Virus record (IMG/VR): IMGVR_UViG_3300025769_000212
Location: 1 to 46,359 of that record
Reading direction: 5' to 3' (one strand)
Length of the DNA stretch: 46,359 nucleotides
Source: a virus
In this document: positions 18,401 to 27,900 of the stretch, piece by piece
How the letters are laid out: each line of letters opens with the position of its first letter
Position numbering within the stretch: the stretch's first letter is position 1
Translations under genes and position numbers: made by a program
The notes under the pieces: generated by a model
What the model was told of the DNA's origin: nothing
The model's input: the letters and a program-made list of their open reading frames with translations, nothing else
Database searches by the model: none

Positions 18401-19176
18401 TTCCAATGCCCCCAGGAATGGGAGGCGGTGGAAGAGGGTTCCCAAAGCCTCCAGGTTTTGGTGGAGGTTTCCCAGGTCTAGGAGGAGGAAATAATCTTCA
18501 AGGATTACTAGGGTCTCATCCTGGAATTGCAGGTCCAATGGCACTTGGAAGAGGTATTCAAAATGCTCAAAGCCCTCAAGATTTTCTAGGACTTCATCCA
18601 GGAATTATGGTACCACAAATGATGGGAAATGCTTTTGGTACTCTTGGAGGAGGAATGTCTTTCCGTAATGGAGGAAGAGCTAATGGAAGGCCTTCTTATG
18701 GTCCTGGTGCATTTGTAGACCCACCAGAAGCACCTACTACTGGAGGTAGCGGTGGTATGGACTGGGGAAATATATTACAAGGATTAATAGGATTTAACCC
18801 AATGGCTCAACAAATGCCAGATCCAGATGCAATTCCAAAACCTACACAGCCTGGAGCAGGTGCAACACAGGAAGAGTGGGAAAACTATTATAAGCTACTT
18901 GCTATGTGGCAAAAGATGAGCAAGAAACCTGAGCAGCAATCACAGCCAGGAGGACTACTTGGAAGTATACTCGGAGGAGGAGATAAAAAAGGAGGTGGAA
19001 TTGATAGCCTTTTAAATATGATGCCTCATAGACAAATGATGAACATGATGGGTCAACGAGGAATGGGCATGGGCATGATGCCAGGAATGGGAGGTATGCC
19101 AGGAATGGGAAGTGGCGCAGCACTTAGACAACAACAAGCAAACTATCTAAATAGTAGAAATCCATATTTCGCATAA
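15451..19176 (+). CDS. Glycine-rich modular virion protein with recurring NGG motifs
   Basis: The 1,241-residue protein is strongly modular. Residues 190-250 form a domain (VDINAESQEFIETPEGEGFK, VSHENTSLRPEGGVNMTVPE) of a type I associate with structural proteins of crAss-like and related phages. A Thr/Pro stretch and an acidic run follow at about 585-615, then a helical middle (650-820). About residues 905-1,060 are mostly Gly with Leu, Pro and Phe, and the end is Met/Gly-rich. Seven sites share the form x-[NDH]-G-G, often after Phe or Lys: near residues 71, 175, 328, 854, 948, 959 and 1,073. It is likely a virion or cargo protein. Its start overlaps the tail gene's stop by one base. Confidence 0.65.
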   Translation: MKRKNKRKYEEGGTAGGTMQVRTRLNTMPRIDQVQEPFPFLPPLAEMALQHPLAPHNILGGGMLGGMMMKNGGDAEYSFGGNAQNRRTMDEIARLNYNDALQKADTQRMAGIPFFGYGPREQHITEGPRTQTGNPFQDVENLRAHAYRHVIPRNNRGNMGMLANMMGMAPMPFANGGEVPDEYLTGAASDSDITVPGGTPVDINAESQEFIETPEGEGFKIPGNVSHENTSLRPEGGVNMTVPENSFIYPKGKWTKRKESREKQAQNLYKELEKLGKAEGILEDNYKKNSILQKLKNLQLEDESDRYEITKIKEAKEAQGADSRGFQDGGHAEKKKKVAKLVEEAWGEVSDKTGYSKKEVASGKAAEEFAIALNAIFKRENILLSAFDLNDPTKISIEEIDSESGIMSGRTRKEVSLPVEADGSISGSLGDAATKAKGWWEGKGKGFLPFIGAEENIANKIKVRQKARKDFTDNLSDVITDAIVNPQPFSFRGESAEEAKRETIWDEAAQKWRPPTEREILDRMDIPGAITDPGVSGGYEPSDIPESDFISPGPPDLRSGPEPGDIPEDDFILPDDPRLGPGGGTTSTTTPSTTSPTTTSPTTTVTPEEEEEDFYKVKGFGKDVDDLASKIGKEGKEEGEEFDSGNYLERAKRIGADYINNQSQLLQLMFPGGPERKFPNYWKGIQNKSLRDLDKMAGIVDQQNKIAKKDSNIDFATMKDMIADYNPQRQGAKFAGLFNAKRNQDRKQYLADLNAKAKILGMKANYNFKGETLSRKGADKALELEDQWRTAYGQSYGALNNFMYQDAASNLRTAKDLELEAMKFNSLNDAFGFQTDNQGNLTMKKNKPMETVKNGGPIRRKYKRGSVVKKMYDNRASNPSPNMTSDRDPYFWGALAKVAAPLVGNLLGGVLGGGDKEEDKGGGGGLLGGLLGGGGGGLGSLLGGLFEHGGHTNRYGNGGPSLPGLGGGGGGFPKPPGFGGGGGFPMPPGMGGGGRGFPKPPGFGGGFPGLGGGNNLQGLLGSHPGIAGPMALGRGIQNAQSPQDFLGLHPGIMVPQMMGNAFGTLGGGMSFRNGGRANGRPSYGPGAFVDPPEAPTTGGSGGMDWGNILQGLIGFNPMAQQMPDPDAIPKPTQPGAGATQEEWENYYKLLAMWQKMSKKPEQQSQPGGLLGSILGGGDKKGGGIDSLLNMMPHRQMMNMMGQRGMGMGMMPGMGGMPGMGSGAALRQQQANYLNSRNPYFA

Positions 19177-19202
19177 TTTTAATTAATATTTTAACTTGAA
19201 CA

Positions 19203-21932
19203 ATGGGAAGGTTTTATCAGCATACCACGAGTCCCGTAGTTGATTATAGCTACGATATACCTTTTACTGAGCTGTGGAAAGCTTTGGAATACAAGCAAGG
19301 CAGACAAGACGCTGCTTTGCAAAAACTAAGTATTGCAAAAGATAAGCTTACTAATATTGAATATATTCCAGGTTCAAGTGATGAAGAATATTTGAAACAA
19401 AAGCAAGCTGAGTATGATGCTCTTTCTGAGCAAGTATCAGGTATGGATCTAAGTGGTAATCAAGCTGCTTTAAATACTGCTATCTCTGAATTTGCAGATG
19501 ATCCTAAATTGGCTAACGTCCAACGTAATGCTACATTCTTTAAAGAGCAGCAAGACAGAATGCAACAACTTGCTGATTCAGGCATGCTTGACTACAACAA
19601 TCTTCCTGATTGGGCAGGTCAAACTGATTTTGGAAATAATATACTTAGCGAAAGAGTAATGGGTATTGTAGATCCTTATCCTCAAGGAGATGCATATTTT
19701 GCAGGTGTAGATAAAGATGCTGTTGCTCGTAATCCTAGTATACTAGATAATATTTTAAACGAGTCTTTAGATGTTTTTAGAGATAGTGGTGTAATACAAA
19801 ATTATGTACGAACTAAAGGAGGAGACCCAACTGATCCAGTACAAAGACATGCGGCAGCTAGAGAAGTATTAGAAGCTGCAAAGGCTAAGTATCTTAATAA
19901 CTTAGGTATAGACCCAATTACAGGAGAAACTGTTACTTCTGGTCCTACTGATGGTGCTTCGGCTGACCTTACATCTGTAAATTTAATTACTCAAGCGGCA
20001 GACGGAAACGCAGGAACTGTATCTGATAAAGTTCTTGCGGAGGAATTAGGATGGTCTTTCGTAGACGAGCTAGATAGTAAGGGAGACAAAACAGGAAGAA
20101 AACTTGTGACAGTAAATATGTCTAATAGAGAGGCTGTAGCAGGAGAGTCGCAAAATATAAATATTATTGAAAATTTAGATGTAGCAAATCTTAAAAAACT
20201 TGCTGAAAAATTTAATATAAATGCAGAAGAAAAAACTGACGAACAGTTAAGAAAAGATGTTGGAGGATATTTAATAGCACAAAAGTTTTATGATACATCT
20301 ATTTTTAGAGAGCTAGAAAATCCTGAAGATGACGAAGATTATGATGAAATTCTTGCAGGAGTAGATTCTGAAGAAGGAAGAGCAGAGGCAGAAAGAATAA
20401 AAAACAGACCTACAGATGAAGCAAAACTTCAAAAACTTAGAGAAAAAAATGAAGAAGTAACAATAAGAACTGGAGTGTCTCCATTAACTTTTAATCCTGA
20501 CGGAACTTATACAACTAATTATCCTGTAAATGAAAAAAAATATGACGCAGATGGAAATGTAATATCAGATTCTGATTATTTAAGTAGGTTATTTAATATG
20601 GATGTAAAAGGTCCAATTGACGTTCATGTTGCAGGCGGGAATAACTTTGTATATAAAAATGGTAAACCATACATACAAGGATATTATACTTTTGACGAAA
20701 ATAAAGGAGATGAACTATTTGATCCTGAAAGCCCTTTTCCTAGTGTTATAGGTACATTTGGATGGGTAGAAGAATTATCAGACGAATTAGGACTTGTAGA
20801 AAAGGTAAAAGATAAAGGTTACGTTTTCGATGCTGATGATGATAATATCTACCGATTGCCGATTTTAATTCCATTATCTGGACAAGAGTTTAATGATGTA
20901 ATGGAAGGTGTAGACCAAGAGGCGATGGGTCTAGGAGAAAAAGAAATACGAGAAGGAAGAGAATCAAGACAGAGAAAAAGAAAAGATGCTATTAGATCAG
21001 CAGGTAATAATGCTATATTAGAAAATGTATCGGCAGTTAGAGATAATACTAAACAATTAGTAATTAATCATCTTGAAACGCAGGGAATAAATGATTGGCC
21101 TGCAACGAATGCACCAGGTTACGCTAGAAAAGCTAAGTTATTTATGCAAAATAGTGATATGTCTGCTGCTACTAAAAATGAAATAAACTCATTTATAGAA
21201 GCAAATACAGACGCTAATGGAAAACTAACTAGCGATGCAAATGTGGATCAAATGTCAAACTTCTTTACAGAAGTTGCTATTTTTAATCAAAGACTAACTT
21301 CTCAATTAAGCAATCCTAATCTTTCTGAAAATGAAAAGAAAGAGCTTCAAAAAATGTATTCAAATGCTTTTGTAAATAAATTTAATGCACTGACAGGAAA
21401 AGATATTACCTCTGCAACTGCTGAAGATGTAAAATCTTTTGGACTATCTCACACAGGAGGAGGAACATATAGAATAGACGATATAAATACTTTTAAATCA
21501 GGAGTTGCTAGTTGGGCAGACTCTAAAGGGTTACTTAAAATAGATAATAATATAAAAGGCATTTCTTTTAACTCTGATATAACTTCTGCTAAAGATATTT
21601 ATGGGTCAAAAGTATCTTCTCCATATTTAAGTCCTAAAACTGCAAAAGCATTAAAAGATATTGGTACCTTAGCAAGCAGTCCTAAATATGGATTAAAAAT
21701 AGGAGTAAATTCTATGGGTAGACCACAAGCAGTTCAAAATATGCTTTTTGATTCTGCAGACCATGAAGCAGCAAAAACATCTGCACATAGTCAAGGAAGA
21801 GCAATAGATTTTGATGTAACTAGCGGAAGCCAAAAAGAAAAAATTATTCTAATGGCGTTAGATAACTCTGTAGGCACAAAAGGCTATCACAAATACTACC
21901 ATGACGGGCATTTGCACGTAGAGATAAAATAA
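19203..21932 (+). CDS. Virion protein with C-terminal M15-like peptidoglycan peptidase
   Basis: The first ~800 residues are mostly helical and lack a known fold. The start (YDIPFTELWKALEYKQGRQD, then a coiled region ending GMDLSGNQAAL) resembles helical cargo proteins of crAss-like phages. The last ~110 residues carry a zinc peptidase signature, S860-A-H862-S-Q-G-R-A-I-D869, with a closing H903-L-H905-V-E-I. This fits M15-type enzymes that cut peptide bonds in peptidoglycan. Zinc ligands would be H862, D869 and H905. A peptidase domain on a virion protein would open the cell wall during DNA entry. It precedes the giant ejected-protein genes, consistent with that role. No signal peptide is visible. 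Confidence 0.75.
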   Translation: MGRFYQHTTSPVVDYSYDIPFTELWKALEYKQGRQDAALQKLSIAKDKLTNIEYIPGSSDEEYLKQKQAEYDALSEQVSGMDLSGNQAALNTAISEFADDPKLANVQRNATFFKEQQDRMQQLADSGMLDYNNLPDWAGQTDFGNNILSERVMGIVDPYPQGDAYFAGVDKDAVARNPSILDNILNESLDVFRDSGVIQNYVRTKGGDPTDPVQRHAAAREVLEAAKAKYLNNLGIDPITGETVTSGPTDGASADLTSVNLITQAADGNAGTVSDKVLAEELGWSFVDELDSKGDKTGRKLVTVNMSNREAVAGESQNINIIENLDVANLKKLAEKFNINAEEKTDEQLRKDVGGYLIAQKFYDTSIFRELENPEDDEDYDEILAGVDSEEGRAEAERIKNRPTDEAKLQKLREKNEEVTIRTGVSPLTFNPDGTYTTNYPVNEKKYDADGNVISDSDYLSRLFNMDVKGPIDVHVAGGNNFVYKNGKPYIQGYYTFDENKGDELFDPESPFPSVIGTFGWVEELSDELGLVEKVKDKGYVFDADDDNIYRLPILIPLSGQEFNDVMEGVDQEAMGLGEKEIREGRESRQRKRKDAIRSAGNNAILENVSAVRDNTKQLVINHLETQGINDWPATNAPGYARKAKLFMQNSDMSAATKNEINSFIEANTDANGKLTSDANVDQMSNFFTEVAIFNQRLTSQLSNPNLSENEKKELQKMYSNAFVNKFNALTGKDITSATAEDVKSFGLSHTGGGTYRIDDINTFKSGVASWADSKGLLKIDNNIKGISFNSDITSAKDIYGSKVSSPYLSPKTAKALKDIGTLASSPKYGLKIGVNSMGRPQAVQNMLFDSADHEAAKTSAHSQGRAIDFDVTSGSQKEKIILMALDNSVGTKGYHKYYHDGHLHVEIK

Positions 21933-21951
21933 TACTTACATATATTAAAAC

Positions 21952-24900
21952 ATGGCTGAAAGATATCGTCCTATAACTCAATATGATGAACAATTTGAGG
22001 ATAAAGAAGTAGAACAATCTGAAAAGAATCGTGATAATATTGAGTTATTTGAGCAATCTACGTCTTTTGATCCTGCAGATTTATTATTGTTATCTAAAGA
22101 AGAAGCTAAAGCTACTTTAGATGCAGAACGTGCTGCAAAAGACCCACAAGCATTTGCTTCTGTAGAAAGCAGCAAAGAGGGCTTGGCATTAGCCGAAGGA
22201 AAGACACCAGGAGGAAATCTTTTAGGGCACGGAAGGCAACGAATTGTTTACAATGTTCAGGATATAATGAATCCTGAAATAGATAAAGACGGGTCTTTGG
22301 CTGCATCTATAGGTCTACCAAGAGATATTCGTAAAAATTGGAATGTTTTAACGCATGCTATTGATACTATTCGTACAGAAAAGCTAAAAGGTCAAAATCT
22401 AGAAAGCTCTATTACGATAAAAGAAATACGACAAAAAGCTGCTAATCAAGAAAGAGAATTAACTGAAGATGAAATAGAAGAGGTAGCAGAACTTGAGGCA
22501 GATATTCAAGAAAATTTAGAGGGAATAGAAAGTAATGAAGCTCAAAATAAAGATAGAGAAAGAATAATTGGTGAGTATTGGCTTAATCAATTAGAAGAAG
22601 ATAAGCAAAGAGGGGGAGGATTTTTTGGACTAAATAGTATATCAGAATTAGCAGATAGTTTAGGAGGCAGTTATTCTGAAATTACAACTATGGCTCAAAC
22701 ATATGCAGCAGGTTATGCATTTAGAACGGGGCTAAGGTATGCAGCAGGTGCGGCTGCTTCTTATACTTTGGGCACAGGCTCATCAGGATGGTGGGGACCC
22801 CAAGCTATTGCAGGAGCCGCATTAACTTTAGGAGGATTTGCCTGGGGTGCAATTTCTCAATATAATCAGCGATCTGCAGAATCATACGCAGAAATGTATG
22901 GAGCATATGATTCTAAAGTTGCAGAAGATATAAATCATTTTAGGCTAGTAAATGGCAGAGAGCCTAACGAAGAAGAGATAGCAAAAATAAAAAGTGCTGC
23001 AGAATATGGTATACAAGATGTATACGAACAAAATATGGCACTTCTTACAGGAGATGCTATAGAAATGGCTTTAGCATTTGTACCCTGGTGGAATAAACTT
23101 AGAGCAATAGGTACAGGAGTTTCAAATCCATATTTAAGAAAAGCTGCACAAGCAGGTGTTGGGGGAGCTTTTATGGTAGGCGGAGGTATTACTGAGCAGA
23201 TGGAAGAAGGCTATCAGCACTTAATACAAGAGAATTACCAAGATGGTGAATATGGAGAAGAAGGATTTTGGAGAGCAGTCGGTAATAGTATAGGTACTTA
23301 TGGCGAAACAGCCAAAGGAGTAGCATTACATGCATTGACGGGGCTATTTGATTATAGAGCTATTGGAACCAGGACAGCTTCTTCAGGATTTAGAGCTGCT
23401 GCAAATTCAGGTATGGCCCTTGGTTTAGCAATGGGTGGAGGACATGCTGCTGCAGGTAAGGTTATTCAAAAAGGTACAGACAAATATAACATGCAAAGAT
23501 ATGGCGCAGATGCCGATCTTATAATGGGACAGTTTGGCCCACAAGCAGTTGAAGATAAAGTAATTGCTGAAGAACAAAGAGTAGCGAGGCTAAAATGGTT
23601 ATTTGAAAAAACAAAAGAAGGAAAAGGTAATTTTCTAGATAAACAAGGAGTTAGAAGACTAGCAAAAGCTTATCAAACACTTAAACAAATTGATGAGTCA
23701 ATATTTGAAGGCGTAGATGAAAAAGAAATGCTGCAGTCTTTTGCTGCTGCAGAACATTTTTCAGATCTATTAAGTGAAGAGAAATTTTCTGACCTTACAG
23801 AACCAGGAGCTGAAAATGCTTTCATACAGCTTATGAGATTCTCGGAAGTTGCGAGAGAACAAAAAACAAAACTAGGCGAGGCTACCACAGCGTTACAAGA
23901 AGAAATAGACGGAATAACAGAGACAGATCTTATTGCTTATGATGATGAGCAAAAAGATAATGCAAGACGTGCTATGATTCTTAAGTCTAAACTAGGGACA
24001 TTAAATGCTCTTATAAAATCCCAAGAAAATATTGAATTTATAGACGATAAGAATAAGCGTCTAAATTTGATGGTTAAAGCTATAGATTTATCATTGCTTA
24101 AACAAGAGCAAAAAGCTTTGCAAAAAGAGTATGATAGTTTAATTTCAGAATCAGGATTATCTAAAAAAGATATAAGAAAAAAAGATAATATTCAAGGCGC
24201 ATATCACCAAGTTGTTACCCATTCTCAAAGTGGAAAAATAGCAAATTTTCTTTCTAATGATATGTTACAGTCCCCTAACGGAAAGGCACTAGAAAATCAT
24301 GCTGCAGTTCAAGACTTCAAGAATAATATAGAAGAAGTCGTAGAAAATGCGGAGGAGAAGAAGAAAGAAGAGAAAGAAGAGCAGGAAAAGATAGTGACCC
24401 CAGAGGGATCAAATGAATTAAAAAACGGGGATGAGGCCTATTATGGAGGTAAGAAGGGACGATATAAAGAAATAAATGGAAAACATTATTTTATACCTGA
24501 GGAGCTTGATAAATTAAATTATAGTGATAGTAATTTATTAAATCATCCTGAGTTAGTTGAAATCAATGGGCCTCAAGATCTGTCTACTAAAAAGACAAAA
24601 GAAAAAGTAGAGTCTGAAACTAAAACAGAAGTTAAAAAAACAAAAGAAAAGAACGAAGCTTCTGAAGACGAACAAGATAGTACTCTTGAAAATGTAGAAG
24701 AGAAACAAGAAGAAACAAATGAGGAAGCAAATGAAGGGCTAGAAGCTACAGAAGATGAAGTTACAGAAGATGAAGAATCTAATAGTGATATCGTAGAAGG
24801 AGATAGTGCTTCTAATGACCCAAGTTTAAAGCTTACTACCAATAAAGCAAGAGAGTTTTCTAGGTATATTTTATCTAAAATCAGAAATATATTTATAGAC

Positions 24901-27900
24901 AAATCTATTAATGTAGCTATAAGATTAAACCCTTCTGCATATAGAAGTTTAAATACAACTGCAAAAGAACTTAAAGATCTTGCAGAAGCATTAACTACTT
25001 CTAATGCTCTTACAGAAAGACAACAAACTCTTTTAGATTTAATAGCAAAGAAAGCAGATTCTCTTTTATATCTAGAAGCTAATCCAAATGCAAAGGCAGA
25101 TTTTATACCTCCTACTAACGTAGGCAATAAGAATCTAATACTTTCAAATTATATAAAAATATTATCTCAAGTAGTAGAAAATCGTGCTAACAAAAAAGAT
25201 TCTTATGTAGCGGTTACAAATCCTTCATACGGATACAATAATGTCCCAGGCCTAAAAAATAGTGTACAGTCATTATTTACTGGAAACCAAGAGATTCAGA
25301 TCGGTATAAGTAACGGTAATACTATTGTAAGAGGAAATGACTCTATCAAAGCTTTACGTTCAGGCGTTAAAGGAAGAATCTACGCTGTAGTTAACGGTAT
25401 AACGGTTAAACTAAATCATAGAAATCTTAACGAACAAGAAGCTGAAATTCTATTTGAGTTGTTGTCTCTGAGACTACAAGGCCAAGGAGGACAACAATAT
25501 CAAGACAGTGGATTAACTGTACTAGAGTATATAAACTTATTGGTTCCTACGTATTCTGCAGGAAAAGCTAAAAAACTTACTAATACTACACACTCTTTAT
25601 TTCTAGGAAACAATTCTATACAATTTGGAGATAAAAAAGACCAAGTTCTTACTAAAGATAATATAGAATCGCAAAAAGAGAATTTCTTAGCCTGGGCACA
25701 AGCAAATAAAAAGAGGCGTATCCAAGGAAAGGCTTTAGGAAAAAATATGTTTGAAAATCTTGGCATTAAAGACAGAGAAAAAATAGTATTCCTAGGGCAA
25801 GAGTATACTAAAGACTCTAAATATGATGATATTCTTTATGCAGGAGAAGACGCTTCAAATCATGTTATATCTACTGACGTAAGGATAGATGAGAATGGAA
25901 GTCCTATTAGCTTAAAATACGCAGGAGTAGATTCTAAAGTAACAACAGAGGAGAAAAAGGAAGACGAAGAGCAAGAAGAGGGACAAGACGAGACAGGAAC
26001 TCTTTTTATGGATACAACTGTAGACCCAAACGCTGAAAAAGGAGAAAGAGTAAACCAAGAAGAAGCTAAAAAGTGGCTACTTAGAACATTAGGGCCGTCA
26101 ATTCCTGTTGAATTTACACCTGTTCTTATAAGAATGGCAAATATGGATGGATTTTCATATGGAAAATTCCATGCTGCTATGATTACGCTTTCTATGAAAG
26201 CACCTGCAGGAGTTGAATATCACGAAGCATATCATGCTGTAGAAGAACTATTCTTAACAGATAAAGAAATACAGTCTCTTCTTGAAGAAGGAAGAAAGAA
26301 ATACCCTAAGCCATCTGAAACTGTAATTGCAAGTTTTCTAAAGAAGTACCCAGGAATAAGTAGAAATACTGCAGAACGTATTTATTATTCAGAAGTACGT
26401 GCTGAAGATTACAGAATGTACGAGCTAGGCGCAAAAGATGCCAGCTTGGGCACAAAGACTTTGAGGTGGTTTAAAATGCTTAAAGGTCTTGTTACTTACA
26501 TCTTTACTAATAAGATGACTGCAGATTTATTGTTTCATAGAATATCAAGTGGTTTCTACGCTAAAAAAGGTCCTAGACCAGATAAAATGGCTATGTGGAA
26601 AAGGAATGATATGACAATGGCTTTAGATAGTGAAACTAAAAATCCTATTCCTGAAAAAACTGTAAAAAACACAGCTAAATTTTTAATAACAAAAATTATA
26701 AATCTTCCCGTAAAAGACGGAGGTATGGGAGGATATATTAATATAAATAGTGTAACAGATTTTAACTTAGACGAAAAACAATTAAAAGAGTTTTTAAATA
26801 GTGTAAAAAACCAACTAAGAACTAGTAAAATAATTCCTGAAAAAGATAAAGCATACTATATTGAAAATATAGATTCAATTATAGATCTTTTACTTGAATC
26901 AACTCCAGAACAAAAAGCTTTACTAGAACAAGCTGGACGAGAATATGAACTTGCTTTACAAAAAGCTGAATTAGAAGAAGACGAAAAAGAAGCAATTGCT
27001 ATTACAAAAAAAGCAAGAAGAGACTTTAAACGTGCTCAATTACAAGCTAGACCGACACTTGTAAAAGAGATGATTAAAGAGCTAATGCTTATAGGGATAG
27101 AAGAGAGAACGAAATTAGAAACCAAGAAGGAGGAACAAACTGAGGCTCAAGAAAGAGAGGCGGAAGAGCGAGATGAGCAAAACAAAGATGTTGTAGCGGC
27201 TACAAAGCATTCTTACGAATCAAGCAATAAAGACAATGCTACTGTCAATACTAAAATGGTATTGAGCTTTTTATATAAAAAGAAGTTTACAAAAAAGAGA
27301 GGAATTACTTTTGAGCGAGATTTATATACAGGTATTCCAATGCCTGCAGATTTTAGTTCTGTGTGGAATACATTAGAAGAAGAGCTTGCAAATATTGTAC
27401 AATACGCTAAACAAGGAAAAGATGGAGTAGAGTATGTTTTTGTAGCAGATCAAATGCGTAAAAGGATTAAAGAGTTAACTAAAAAAGATCCTACGTTTGG
27501 GCAGGTTACAGCTATTTTAGATCAACTTAATCAAAATGAACAGATTCAATTTTTTGAAGCCTTCTCTAAATCTTCTAACAACTTCTTACAATCACAAAAA
27601 CAAAATAGTACTAAGGAAGACGAATTTACTAAGAAATATTTCTTCTTTAATCCTCTTAAGAATAGCAAAAAATTTAGAGTATTTGAAAATTGGTTAGAAA
27701 ACATTAAAAATGTTAAATTATATAATGAAAATACAAGTGAAAAAGAAAGACAAATACATGCTCAAAAAATAATAAAAGCTTGGAATAGTCTTTATACAGA
27801 TCTTTTTGACTCTTTGTATGAAGAAAAAACATATTTTAATGTAAAAGAAGATTCAGAAAAAATAGAAAGACTTTCTAAAGCATTAAATACAATTGGAATT

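Noticed and set aside
18180-18500. GGAGGA-rich stretch resembling a repeat array
   Set aside because: It encodes the Gly-rich region of the virion protein, with no regular unit or spacers, so it is not a CRISPR or tandem repeat locus.
24573-25127. Long open frame (184 codons) on the - strand inside the polymerase gene
   Set aside because: It is antisense to a Glu/Lys/Asp-rich coding region, and its Ser/Phe-rich product is what such a region gives when read backwards. It has no motif or start context.
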